NCBI GenBank assembly: GCA_946623915.1
Contig: CAMORQ010000013.1
Coordinates: forward strand, 1 to 14,973
DNA: 14,973 nucleotides
DNA from: an uncultured Coriobacteriaceae bacterium
GTDB taxonomy: Bacteria; Actinomycetota; Coriobacteriia; Coriobacteriales; Eggerthellaceae
Direction of reading: 5' to 3'
Every line of letters starts with the position of its first letter. The stretch's first letter is position 1. A model generated the notes under the pieces. It was not told the DNA's origin. It did not search any database and saw only the letters and a program-made list of their open reading frames with translations. Position numbers and translations under genes: made by a program. This document shows positions 1 to 7,408 of the stretch, one piece after another.

Positions 1-1
1 C

Positions 2-514
2 AAACTGGAGACCTGCATCGACCTGTTGTCATCCGCCGTCGAAGGCGGGCATTCCGTGTTGTTGTTCTCGCAGTTCACGAGTATGCTCGACATCGTGGCG
101 AAACGCCTGGACGCGGAAAAGACGGATTACCTTATGCTGACTGGCGCGACGAGCAAGGAAGAGCGCGTGCGCCTTGTGCGGCGTTTCCAAGACGGCGAGG
201 CGCCGGTGTTTTTGATATCGCTCAAGGCGGGTGGCGTCGGCTTGAACCTGACAGCAGCCGACATCGTGATCCATTTTGACCCGTGGTGGAACCTGGCTGC
301 GCAAAACCAAGCGACCGACCGCGCGCACCGCATCGGCCAGACTAAGGATGTGACCGTGCTTCGCCTGATAGCCAAAGACACGATTGAGGAGCGCATTGTG
401 GAGATGCAGGACCGCAAGCAGGATCTTGCGGATGCAGTCATCGGCGGCGCAGCTGCCGAATCGACCGCCATCACCCGCGAAAACGTGCTCGCGCTTCTGG
501 GAGCGGCGGAGTAA
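2..514 (+). CDS. SNF2/Swi2-family DEAD-like helicase, C-terminal fragment (5' truncated by window)
   Basis: This is the last 170 residues of an SNF2-family ATP-dependent DNA translocase; the N-terminal RecA lobe lies before the window and the frame is open to base 2. The helicase C lobe is clear: motif IV region LLFSQFTSMLD, motif V region SLKAGGVGLNLTAADIVIHFDP, then WWN, and motif VI QATDRAHRIGQ with its arginine finger. The end (ERIVEMQDRKQDLADAVI) is the usual C-terminal helix of bacterial RapA/HepA-like SNF2 proteins. Family members remodel DNA-protein complexes or RNA polymerase; the exact role cannot be told from this part. A TTG at 26 is only an internal codon. The gene ends in TAA and is separated by 175 bases from the next start, so it is probably not in the following operon. 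Confidence 0.9.
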   Translation, partial: KLETCIDLLSSAVEGGHSVLLFSQFTSMLDIVAKRLDAEKTDYLMLTGATSKEERVRLVRRFQDGEAPVFLISLKAGGVGLNLTAADIVIHFDPWWNLAAQNQATDRAHRIGQTKDVTVLRLIAKDTIEERIVEMQDRKQDLADAVIGGAAAESTAITRENVLALLGAAE

Positions 515-689
515 GGCGAGGGACGAGCGCTCTCGCCGGAAAACGGTAGCGCAAGATAAACGAGCTGTCGCGCGGGCTTGCGAAGGCGGTCTGGCTCCAT
601 CCTGGTGACGCCGTCCGCGGATTATCCATTTCGCCTGCATCTATGCGATGCGATTCTGTGATTCAATGAGGAAAAAGAAAGAAGGACGC

Positions 690-1457
690 ATGAACGAACG
701 CGCACATATTCCCGAAGCCCTGCTCGACCTGCCGAACGTGGTGGTGGTTTGCGGGCACTACGGAGTTGGCAAGACCAACTTCTCGCTCAACTTGGCATAC
801 GATCTGGCGGATGCCGGCCGAAAAGTGACCCTTGTCGACCTCGACATCGTCAATCCCTACTTCCGTTCGAGCGACCACGCGGCTGCACTCGAAGGTGCGG
901 GCGTGGAGCTGCTCTGCCCGCAGTCGGCTGGTACGGCGCTCGACGCCCCCATGCTTTCGGTCGCCATCGATTCGGCCATCGAGCATGCACAGAACGCGGA
1001 AAACACCGTCTGCGTTATCGACGCGGGGGGCGACGACGTGGGGGCAACCGCGCTCGGACGCTACGCTAAGGCCATAACCGCCGAGCCCTACGCCATGCTC
1101 TATGTGGTCAACGCCTTGCGCGAGCAGACGCTTGAGCCTCAGGAAGCAGCCGCATTGCTTCCCGAAATGGAGTTCACGAGCCATCTGAAGGCGACCCATG
1201 TGGTGAACAACACGCACCTCATGGATTCTACGACGCCCGATGTGGTCGCCCGCGGGGTGGCGTTTGCGCGCGAAGCGGCGGATCTGCTGGACCTGCCCCT
1301 CTTGTGCACGGCCGTTCCGTACGCGGAGGCCCCTGGCAAGCCCGGTGTGCCCACCGAAGGGGCCAGCAAGCTTGAACAAACGGTTAATTCGGGTGCCGTC
1401 GCGTGCGAAAACCCCTACTTTGTGCGAATATTAGTGAAGAAGCCCTGGGACGCGTAA
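690..1457 (+). CDS. ParA/MinD-like P-loop ATPase of the oxidoreductase operon
   Basis: A 255-residue cytosolic P-loop NTPase. Walker A is GHYGVGKT (residues 22-29), following a hydrophobic strand VVVVC; a SIMIBI-type switch region LVDLDIVNPYFRSSD (48-62) and a Walker B-like strand VCVIDAGGDD (107-116) follow. It lacks the usual KGGxGK deviant Walker A, so it is not a typical ParA partition protein. From memory, ATPases with GHYGxGKT lie beside VOR/KOR genes in many anaerobes; their job is not established (Fe-S insertion or maturation is a guess). I chose ATG 690 because AAGGA lies just upstream (682-686, short 3-base spacer) and the residues encoded from the earlier ATGs at 648 and 666 are a basic, family-unlike stretch. 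It lies 82 bases before the ferredoxin gene and probably opens the operon. Confidence 0.8.
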   Translation: MNERAHIPEALLDLPNVVVVCGHYGVGKTNFSLNLAYDLADAGRKVTLVDLDIVNPYFRSSDHAAALEGAGVELLCPQSAGTALDAPMLSVAIDSAIEHAQNAENTVCVIDAGGDDVGATALGRYAKAITAEPYAMLYVVNALREQTLEPQEAAALLPEMEFTSHLKATHVVNNTHLMDSTTPDVVARGVAFAREAADLLDLPLLCTAVPYAEAPGKPGVPTEGASKLEQTVNSGAVACENPYFVRILVKKPWDA

Positions 1458-1501
1458 GGGGAGTGCGTCTCCACCTTCGGCAGTCCTTACAACCCCAAAG
1501 T

Positions 1502-1521
1502 TGCCCGCATGCAGACGGGCA
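1502..1521 (+). other. Small intercistronic hairpin before the ferredoxin start
   Basis: TGCCCG (1502-1507) pairs perfectly with CGGGCA (1516-1521) around an 8-base loop, just before the AAGGAG ribosome binding site (1529-1534) of the ferredoxin gene. There is no U-tract, so it is not an intrinsic terminator. It could be an RNA-processing or stability element, or chance in GC-rich DNA. Confidence 0.25.
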
Positions 1522-1539
1522 GGAGAGCAAGGAGTCCAT

Positions 1540-1746
1540 ATGGCTCGAATCACAGTTGACGACACGTATTGCAAAGGCTGCGGCCTGTGTGTGGATGCGT
1601 GTCCCCAGGACATCATCGAACTGGATGCCGACCGTATCAATGCGAAGGGATACCATCCTGCGCGTCTGATCGACGAGGCGAAGTGCACGGGCTGCGCTAG
1701 TTGCGCCACTATGTGCCCGGACGTGGCCATCACGGTGTACAGGTAG
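1540..1746 (+). CDS. 2x[4Fe-4S] ferredoxin, delta subunit of 2-oxoacid:ferredoxin oxidoreductase
   Basis: A 68-residue bacterial-type ferredoxin with two CxxCxxCxxxCP motifs: CKGCGLCVDACP (residues 11-22) and CTGCASCATMCP (50-61). It carries two [4Fe-4S] clusters and would pass electrons from the catalytic core of the oxidoreductase to free ferredoxin. The length and position immediately before the alpha-subunit gene match the stand-alone delta subunit of four-subunit VOR/KOR enzymes. ATG 1540 is chosen because a strong AAGGAG (1529-1534) precedes it by 5 bases; the upstream in-frame TTG at 1501 has no such site. The stop lies 10 bases before the alpha start. Confidence 0.93.
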   Translation: MARITVDDTYCKGCGLCVDACPQDIIELDADRINAKGYHPARLIDEAKCTGCASCATMCPDVAITVYR

Positions 1747-1756
1747 GAGGAAGCAC

Positions 1757-2821
1757 ATGGCAGAGAAAGTACTCATGAAAGGTAACGAAGCCCTGGCCGC
1801 CGCCGCGGTGCGCGCCGGTTGCCGCTTCTACTTCGGTTACCCCATCACGCCGCAGACCGAGTTGGCGGCCTACATGAGCAAGGTCATGCCCAAGGTGGGC
1901 GGCACCTTCTTGCAGGCTGAAAGCGAGATTTCGGCAATCAACATGCTCTACGGTGCCGCTGCTGCCGGTGCACGCGCCATGACCAGCTCTTCGTCTCCCG
2001 GCATCAGCCTGAAGGGCGAGGGCATTTCTTACATGGCGGGCGCCGACCTTCCCGGCGTCATCGTCAACGTGGAGCGCGGCGGCCCGGGTCTGGGCTCCAT
2101 CCAGCCGTCCCAGCAGGACTACTGGCAGGCCACACGTGCCATGGGGCACGGAGACTTCTTCATGATCGTCTACGCGCCCAACACGGTGCAGGAGATGGCC
2201 GATATGGTGTTCACTGCCTTCGAAAAGGCCGATGAATACCTCACGCCGGTCATGATCTTGGCCGACGGCCTGCTTGGCCAGATGATGGAACCGGTCGAGC
2301 TGCCGGATGAAATAGGGGAGCTCCCCGAAAAACCCTGGGCCACGAACGGCCATAAGAACCAGCGCGAGCACAACATCGCAAACTCCCTCTACCTGCAGTC
2401 CGACGAACTGGAGGCCAAGCTGCTCGAACGCGCCAAGCGCTACGAGGCCATTGTCGAAAAAGAGCAGCTCAGCGAAGGGTTCATGCTCGAGGACGCCGAA
2501 ATCGTGCTCGTGGCCTTCGGCGCTTCCAGCCGCATCGCCCGCTCGGCGGTGGTGAAGGCGCGCGAAGAAGGGATCAAGGCCGGTTTGCTGCGCCCGATCA
2601 CCCTCTGGCCGTTTCCCGAAAAGGCGTTGGCGGAAACGCTGTCCACGGCGAAGGCCTACCTCTCCGTTGAAATGAATATGGGTCAGATGGTCGACGACGT
2701 TCGCCTTGTGGTGGAAGGTCGCGCGCCGGTCGAGCACTTCGGTCGCACGGGCGGCATCATCCCCACGCCAGACGAAGTCCTTTGCGCCATCCGCTCCCTG
2801 AACGAGAAAGTTGGTGAATAG
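1757..2821 (+). CDS. vorB: 2-oxoacid:ferredoxin oxidoreductase alpha subunit (VorB-like)
   Basis: A 354-residue alpha subunit of a TPP-dependent 2-oxoacid:acceptor oxidoreductase, which oxidatively decarboxylates a 2-oxoacid to acyl-CoA and CO2 with reduction of ferredoxin (reversible). Visible family signatures are GYPITPQTE (27-35), QAESEISAIN (53-62), the Ser-rich TSSSSPGISL (76-85) and ERGGPGLGSIQPSQQDY (106-122). The N-terminus MAEKVLMKGNEA is that of proteins annotated as 3-methyl-2-oxobutanoate dehydrogenase VorB in anaerobes, which suggests branched-chain substrates; 2-oxoglutarate (KorA) cannot be excluded from sequence. AGGAGG (1745-1750) precedes ATG 1757 by 6 bases. The stop is one base from the beta-subunit ATG, so translation is probably coupled. 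Confidence 0.9.
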   Translation: MAEKVLMKGNEALAAAAVRAGCRFYFGYPITPQTELAAYMSKVMPKVGGTFLQAESEISAINMLYGAAAAGARAMTSSSSPGISLKGEGISYMAGADLPGVIVNVERGGPGLGSIQPSQQDYWQATRAMGHGDFFMIVYAPNTVQEMADMVFTAFEKADEYLTPVMILADGLLGQMMEPVELPDEIGELPEKPWATNGHKNQREHNIANSLYLQSDELEAKLLERAKRYEAIVEKEQLSEGFMLEDAEIVLVAFGASSRIARSAVVKAREEGIKAGLLRPITLWPFPEKALAETLSTAKAYLSVEMNMGQMVDDVRLVVEGRAPVEHFGRTGGIIPTPDEVLCAIRSLNEKVGE

Positions 2822-2822
2822 C

Positions 2823-3647
2823 ATGTCCGAAGAGAAGATCGTTTTCCAGCGCCCCGAAGCGCTGACCAGTGTGAACACCCATTACTGTCCCGGTTGCGCG
2901 CATGGCATCGTGCACCGTTTGGTGGCCGAGGCCATGGACGAAATGGACATGACGGGCAACGCCGTGGGCGTGGCGCCCGTGGGCTGTTCGGTGCTCGCGT
3001 ACAACTACTTCAGCTGCGACATGATCGAGGCTGCGCACGGCCGCGCACCTTCCGTGGCCACGGCGGTCAAGCGCGTGAATCCGGAAAACCTCGTGTTCAG
3101 CTACCAGGGCGATGGCGACCTGGCCTCCATCGGCATGGCCGAAACGGTCCATGCGGCCACGCGTGGCGAAAACATCACCGTCATTTTCTACAACAATGCG
3201 ATCTACGGCATGACGGGCGGGCAGATGGCCCCCACCACGCTGCCCAACCAGGTCACGCAAACGTCTCCCTACGGCCGTGACACGAAAACGGCGGGATACC
3301 CGGTGCGCGTGTGCGAGCTGCTCTCCACGCTCGACGGCGTGGCCTACGCCGAGCGCGTGACCGTCGACAAGCCTTCGTCGGTGCGCAAAGCGAAGAAAGC
3401 CATCAAGAAGGCGTTCGAGTACCAGATGGCCGGACGCGGTTACACGATTGTGGAAATCGTGGGTACCTGCCCCACGAACTGGGGCATGACGCCCAAAGAC
3501 GCCATTGGCTGGCTGGAAGAGAACATGCTGCCGTACTATCCTCTCGGGGTGTACCGCGACTGTGTCGAAGAAGGGTTCGAAACCGCGGCCGAAGCGGCGC
3601 TCGCACGCGCCAAGGACGTGCCGATCGTGCAAGGGGGTGTGGCTTAA
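2823..3647 (+). CDS. 2-oxoacid:ferredoxin oxidoreductase beta subunit (TPP-binding)
   Basis: A 274-residue beta subunit that holds thiamine diphosphate and the proximal [4Fe-4S] cluster. The TPP motif is GDGDLASIG (96-104) followed by YNNAIYGMTGGQ (123-134). The four family cluster cysteines appear present: C22 and C25 in CPGC, C55 in VGCS and C216 in GTCPTNWG. It forms the catalytic core with the alpha subunit encoded just upstream. I take ATG 2823, with GGTGA (2813-2817) 5 bases before it; TTG 2811 and GTG 2814 in the same frame would overlap the alpha gene and lack a good site. The gene ends 2 bases before the gamma start. Confidence 0.92.
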   Translation: MSEEKIVFQRPEALTSVNTHYCPGCAHGIVHRLVAEAMDEMDMTGNAVGVAPVGCSVLAYNYFSCDMIEAAHGRAPSVATAVKRVNPENLVFSYQGDGDLASIGMAETVHAATRGENITVIFYNNAIYGMTGGQMAPTTLPNQVTQTSPYGRDTKTAGYPVRVCELLSTLDGVAYAERVTVDKPSSVRKAKKAIKKAFEYQMAGRGYTIVEIVGTCPTNWGMTPKDAIGWLEENMLPYYPLGVYRDCVEEGFETAAEAALARAKDVPIVQGGVA

Positions 3648-3649
3648 AC

Positions 3650-4189
3650 ATGGCCCAACGCGAACTGTCTATCGTATTATCCGGATTCGGCGGGCAGGGC
3701 CTGCTGTTCGCCGGCAAGGTGATCGCCCAGGCTGGGTTGTTGGAGGAGCGCTACGTGTCGTGGCTGCCGTCCTACGGACCCGAGATGCGCGGCGGCACCG
3801 CCAGCTGCTCGGTCGTGCTCTCCGACGACCCCGTCGGGTCGCCCCTGGTCACCACTCCGAATGTGCTTATCGCCATGAACCAGCCTTCCGTCGACAAGTT
3901 CATCGACACCGTATCGGAAGGCGGGCTTGTGCTTGTGGATTCGTCCATGGTGCAGGACATGCCTGCTCGTGACGGCGTGACCATCTGCGAAGTGCCTGCC
4001 ACCAAGCTGGCAGACGAAAACGGCTTCAAGACCCTTGCGAACATCATCCTGACGGGCAAGCTGTTCGCTGAAACCGAGTTTTGCGATAAGCAGACCCTGC
4101 TTGACGCGGTCGCCAAGTGCGTCCCGCCCAAGAAGCAGGAACTGCTCGAACCCAACTTGAAGGCGTTGGAACTGGGGATGCAGCAATGA
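3650..4189 (+). CDS. 2-oxoacid:ferredoxin oxidoreductase gamma subunit
   Basis: A 179-residue gamma-type subunit. The family signatures GFGGQG (12-17) and SYGPEMRGGTA (41-51) are complete, followed by the usual small alpha/beta domain. In other members this domain is fused to alpha or beta, or is separate as here; it contributes to CoA binding and assembly. ATG 3650 follows the beta stop by 2 bases, with the purine-rich AAGGGGGTG starting at 3631 as a somewhat distant ribosome binding site. The long frame upstream is a shadow of the beta gene. Its TGA overlaps the ATG of the next gene (ATGA, 4186-4189), a sign of translational coupling. Confidence 0.9.
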   Translation: MAQRELSIVLSGFGGQGLLFAGKVIAQAGLLEERYVSWLPSYGPEMRGGTASCSVVLSDDPVGSPLVTTPNVLIAMNQPSVDKFIDTVSEGGLVLVDSSMVQDMPARDGVTICEVPATKLADENGFKTLANIILTGKLFAETEFCDKQTLLDAVAKCVPPKKQELLEPNLKALELGMQQ

Positions 4190-4746
4190 CGACCGAAGAG
4201 AAAGACCTGCTCGAAATCGGCCAGAGGCTTTGCGGTTTGCGCGAGGCGTGCGACGTGACGGTCGAAGAAATGGCTGCCGATTTGAACGTGGACGTCGAGA
4301 CCTATCGGAAATGGGAGGCCACTGGCGCCGATGTGCCCATATCGGCCATCTACCACATGGCGCGTAAGTTCGGCGTTGAATTCACCGAGATCCTTACCGG
4401 CACGGCAGCCAAGCTTGACACGTTCCAAGTGGTGCGTGCGGGTCAGGGCAAGAACGTCGAGCGCTATCCGGGCTACCACTACGACGATTTGGCTTGGCGC
4501 TACTCGAACAAGATCATGCAGCCGTTGGAAGTGGTGCTCGACCCCTCCGACGAGCCTGCTAAGCTGGTCACGCACGGTGGCCAGGAGTTCAATCTGGTGC
4601 TGGAGGGCACGGTTATCGTATGCTGGGAGGACGAGGAATTCGTGCTCAATGCAGGAGATTCCATTTACTTCAACCCCGAGCATCCCCATGGACAGCGCTG
4701 TGGTGGGAACGATCCTGCCAAATTCGTCACGATCATAGCCGAATAG
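4186..4746 (+). CDS. XRE-family regulator with C-terminal cupin domain
   Basis: A 186-residue two-domain protein. Residues about 11-70 form an XRE/Cro helix-turn-helix (IGQRLCGLREACDVTVEEMA, then NVDVETYRKWEATG). Residues about 112-186 form a cupin barrel with HGGQEFNLVLEG (130-141) and AGDSIYFNPEHPHG (156-169), the two cupin motifs with H130, E134 and H167 as possible metal ligands. XRE-cupin proteins usually sense a small ligand through the cupin and bind DNA with the HTH. Here the gene overlaps the gamma-subunit gene by 4 bases and is last before a terminator, so it is co-expressed with the oxidoreductase. Autoregulation of this operon in response to a pathway acid or acyl-CoA is an inference. 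Confidence 0.88.
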   Translation: MTTEEKDLLEIGQRLCGLREACDVTVEEMAADLNVDVETYRKWEATGADVPISAIYHMARKFGVEFTEILTGTAAKLDTFQVVRAGQGKNVERYPGYHYDDLAWRYSNKIMQPLEVVLDPSDEPAKLVTHGGQEFNLVLEGTVIVCWEDEEFVLNAGDSIYFNPEHPHGQRCGGNDPAKFVTIIAE

Positions 4747-4749
4747 GGT

Positions 4750-4780
4750 TTTCCGGCATTCACGCGAATGCCGGAAATGT
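4750..4780 (+). terminator. Terminator-like hairpin ending the oxidoreductase operon
   Basis: TTTCCGGCATTC (4750-4761) pairs perfectly with GAATGCCGGAAA (4766-4777) around the 4-base loop ACGC: a 12-bp stem three bases after the XRE-cupin stop. The following U-tract is short (TGTTT), so termination may be partial, but placement between two groups of genes supports a terminator. The stem is symmetric, yet no gene on the opposite strand needs it. Confidence 0.65.
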
Positions 4781-4835
4781 TTGACGCCGCGCTCGGTTCA
4801 GACGATTCATCTGCAAGCAACATAGGACATTAAAC

Positions 4836-6581
4836 ATGGATCACATCATTTCGAAATACTGCCCGCGCGTGGAGTTCGATTCGTACGAGGACTTCTTCGA
4901 GAACTTCCGCATCGACGTGCCCGAAAGCTTCAACTTCGGCTACGACGTGGTCGACGAGTGGGCTCGGGTGGACCCGAACAAGCGCGCACTGCTTTGGTGC
5001 AACGATGCGGGGGAGGAGCGCACGTTCACGTTTTCCGACATCAGCGTTCTTTCCAATCGCGCAGCGAACGCGTTTTCCGAGCTGGGCGTATCCAAGGGCG
5101 ATGTGGTCATGTGCATATTGCGCCGCCGGTGGGAGTACTGGGTGGTCGCATCGGCGTTGTGCAAGATCGGGGCTACGATCATTCCGGCGACGTTGCAGCT
5201 GACGACGCACGACATCGCCTACCGCGCCAACACGGCCGGCGTGAAGATGCTCGTGTGCGTGGACGACGACTACGTGGTTGCCCAAGTCGAAGGCGCCCTT
5301 CCCGAAGCACAGAGCGTCCAGCACAAAGTGGTCGTCGCAGGCAAACGCGACGGCTGGCTGTCGTTCGACGAATTGCTCGACAGCGCAAGTGAAACCTGGG
5401 AGCGGCCGACGGGTAGCGCCGCCACCACCAGCAAGGACACGATGCTCATCTATTTCACGAGCGGTACGACGGGCAATCCCAAAGCCGTCATGCACAATTT
5501 TGCGCATCCGCTCGGGCACATCATCACGGCGCGTTACTGGCAGCAGGTGCAGGAGGACAAACTGCACATGTCCGTAACCGACTCTGGCTGGGCCAAGTTC
5601 GGCTGGGGCAAGATCTACGGCCAGTGGATCTGCGGTGCCACCATTTTCTGCTACGACATGGACAAATTCGTGCCTGCCAAGCTATTGCAGCACATGCAGG
5701 ACTATCGGCTCACCACCTTCTGCGCGCCTCCGACCATGTACCGGTTCATGCTTCAGGAAGACGTGGGCGCCTACGACCTTTCGAGCATTCAAAACTTCGC
5801 CACGGCGGGCGAACCGCTGAACGCAGAGGTCACCATCCAATGGGAGAGGTTCACCGGCAAGAAGATCCGCGAAGGATTCGGGCAGACCGAAGGCCCGGTG
5901 TTGCTTGCCACGTTCCCTTGGCTCGACCCCAAGCCCGGTTCCATGGGTAAGCCGTCTCCTTTGCTCAACATCAAGCTCCTCGACGACGATGGTCGCGAAG
6001 TGGAAGACGGCGACGAAGGCGCCATTTGCGTTACCGGCTTGAAAGACGCCTATCCGCCGGGGTTGTTCGTGGGCTACTACAACAATCCGGAAAAGACCGC
6101 CGAAGCTGTGGGCGGGGACTACTACAACTTGCACGACATGGCATGGCGCGACATCGACGGCTACGTCAGCTTCGTGGGGCGCAACGACGATGTCATCAAG
6201 TGTTCCGGATACCGTATCGGGCCTTTCGAAGTGGAATCAGCCCTGGTCAAGCACGATGCTGTGGTGGAGTGTGCGGTTACAGGCGCTCCCGATCCGGTAC
6301 GCGGGCTGGTGGTTAAGGCAACCGTCGTGCTCGCGAAAGGATACGAACCCTCCGACGAGCTTACCAAGGAGCTGCAGAACTTCGTCAAGAAGGAAACCGC
6401 TCCCTACAAATACCCGCGCATCGTCGAGTACACAGACGAGCTGCCCAAAACCGTCGGTGGCAAGATCAAGCGCAAGCTTATCCGCACACGCGACGGCGTC
6501 GAGGAAGATGAAGGTAAAATCCACAGCCCCGCCGCCGACCGCCAAAAACTGGACGAGTCCTACGAGAAGCAGGAGGGCTAG
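4836..6581 (+). CDS. AMP-forming acyl-CoA synthetase, medium-chain (ACSM/MACS) type
   Basis: A 581-residue member of the ANL adenylating superfamily that activates a carboxylic acid with ATP to acyl-AMP and then transfers it to CoA. Motif A3/P-loop is YFTSGTTGNPKAVMH (206-220), A5 is GFGQTE (347-352), A8 is KCSGYRIGPFEVE (455-467), and A10 is PKTVGGKIKRKLIR (537-550) with catalytic K543. The A8/A10 spelling and length fit the medium/branched-chain family rather than acetyl-CoA synthetase. One oddity: motif A7, normally YHTGD, reads YNLHD (430-434); the Asp is kept but Thr-Gly is Leu-His. AGGA (4824-4827) precedes ATG 4836 by 8 bases. The stop is one base from the next ATG, which ties it to the AmmeMemoRadiSam genes. 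The substrate is not determinable here; a branched-chain acid would fit the neighbouring VorB. Confidence 0.9.
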   Translation: MDHIISKYCPRVEFDSYEDFFENFRIDVPESFNFGYDVVDEWARVDPNKRALLWCNDAGEERTFTFSDISVLSNRAANAFSELGVSKGDVVMCILRRRWEYWVVASALCKIGATIIPATLQLTTHDIAYRANTAGVKMLVCVDDDYVVAQVEGALPEAQSVQHKVVVAGKRDGWLSFDELLDSASETWERPTGSAATTSKDTMLIYFTSGTTGNPKAVMHNFAHPLGHIITARYWQQVQEDKLHMSVTDSGWAKFGWGKIYGQWICGATIFCYDMDKFVPAKLLQHMQDYRLTTFCAPPTMYRFMLQEDVGAYDLSSIQNFATAGEPLNAEVTIQWERFTGKKIREGFGQTEGPVLLATFPWLDPKPGSMGKPSPLLNIKLLDDDGREVEDGDEGAICVTGLKDAYPPGLFVGYYNNPEKTAEAVGGDYYNLHDMAWRDIDGYVSFVGRNDDVIKCSGYRIGPFEVESALVKHDAVVECAVTGAPDPVRGLVVKATVVLAKGYEPSDELTKELQNFVKKETAPYKYPRIVEYTDELPKTVGGKIKRKLIRTRDGVEEDEGKIHSPAADRQKLDESYEKQEG

Positions 6582-6582
6582 C

Positions 6583-7392
6583 ATGGGCATTGTTGCAGGG
6601 TACTGCGTCCCGCATCCACCGCTTATCATTCCCGGTTGCGGACAGGGGCAGGAAAAGGGGATACAGGCGACGGTCGATTCGTATCACGAGGTAGCGCGCC
6701 GCATCGCCTCCTATGCACCCGACACGATAATCGTCACCTCTCCGCACGCACCTGCCTACGCCGATGCCTTTGCGCTCTGTGACACTGAATGGCTCAACGG
6801 CGATTTCGCGCAATGGCGCGCACCCGAAGAAGTGCTTTCGTTCCGCACCGACCGGGTGCTCAACGCGCGCATCGTCGATTTGTGCTCGCGGGAAGGGGTC
6901 CCTGTTTCGACGGCCGCTTGGCGTGGAGCGCCTATGGACCACGCCACATTCATTCCCCTGTGGTTCGTGAACCAGTACTACCAGAATTTCGAGGTTGTCG
7001 TGTTGGGCCTTTCCGGGTTGGACAACGAAAGCCACCAGAAAGTGGGGCGCGCGCTCGCGCAGGCCATGAAAGACCAGCGCCGCAATGCCGTGTTCATCGC
7101 AAGCGGCGACATGTCCCACAAGCTGAAGGCCGACGGCCCGTACGGGTTCGACCCCGAAGGGCCGAAGTTCGACACGCTGGTCACCGAAATATTCAAGCGC
7201 AACAAACTCGAGCTGCTCGTGGGCGTGGACAACGGCATGTGCGAAGATGCCGCCGAATGCGGTTTGCGCTCGTTCATCATGCTTGCAGGCGCTCTCGAGG
7301 GCATACCCCATAATGGCGAACTGCTCAGCTACGAGGGCCCGTTCGGCGTAGGCTACGCAGTCGCCGCCTTCGAATGCAACAGCAACGCGTAA
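6583..7392 (+). CDS. Memo/LigB-like (class III extradiol dioxygenase fold) protein of the AmmeMemoRadiSam set
   Basis: A 269-residue protein with the LigB/Memo fold. VPHPPLIIPG (9-18), SPHAP (53-57), MDHATFIPL (118-126), SGDMSHKL (175-182) and AECGLRS (224-230) are recognisable. By analogy with LigB, H11, H55 and E225 could form the 2-His-1-carboxylate iron site and H179 the acid/base; C226 stands where Memo has a metal-site cysteine. The reaction is unknown: bacterial members co-occur with AMMECR1 and a radical SAM enzyme (AmmeMemoRadiSam), as here. AGGAGG (6571-6576) precedes ATG 6583 by 6 bases. The C-terminus (CNSNA) is encoded by the first copy of an 18-bp duplication, and TAA (7390-7392) forms at its junction. 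The downstream AMMECR1 gene is in the same frame, so this is the N-terminal half of what is a single two-domain protein in some other anaerobes (from memory). Confidence 0.87.
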   Translation: MGIVAGYCVPHPPLIIPGCGQGQEKGIQATVDSYHEVARRIASYAPDTIIVTSPHAPAYADAFALCDTEWLNGDFAQWRAPEEVLSFRTDRVLNARIVDLCSREGVPVSTAAWRGAPMDHATFIPLWFVNQYYQNFEVVVLGLSGLDNESHQKVGRALAQAMKDQRRNAVFIASGDMSHKLKADGPYGFDPEGPKFDTLVTEIFKRNKLELLVGVDNGMCEDAAECGLRSFIMLAGALEGIPHNGELLSYEGPFGVGYAVAAFECNSNA

Positions 7393-7408
7393 TGTGACAG
7401 CAACGCGT
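7373..7408 (+). repeat. 18-bp imperfect tandem duplication that creates the stop codon
   Basis: AATGCAACAGCAACGCGT (7373-7390) is followed directly by AATGTGACAGCAACGCGT (7391-7408): 16 of 18 bases agree, including 12 identical bases at the end. The stop codon TAA of the Memo-like gene consists of the last T of copy 1 and the first AA of copy 2. Since 18 bases are six codons, removing one copy would keep the frame and remove the stop, joining the Memo-like and AMMECR1 frames. Confidence 0.9.

Noticed and set aside
515..537. Intrinsic terminator after the helicase gene
   Set aside because: GGCGAG/CTCGCC gives only a 6-bp stem around an 11-base loop with no U-tract.
1730..2878. Long open frames on the minus strand, such as this 382-codon one opposite the alpha-subunit gene
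   Set aside because: They are mirror frames of GC-rich coding DNA, with Arg/His-rich low-complexity products and no recognisable domain, opposite well-identified genes.
3311..3649. N-terminal extension of the gamma-subunit frame
   Set aside because: The residues before ATG 3650 are Arg/His-rich and overlap the beta gene; the family N-terminus starts at MAQREL.
4781..4810. Sigma-70 promoter for the acyl-CoA synthetase gene
   Set aside because: TTGACG (4781-4786) is a fair -35, but the sequence 17-18 bases later (GATTCA/ATTCAT) matches the -10 poorly. A promoter is expected here after the terminator, but I cannot place it.
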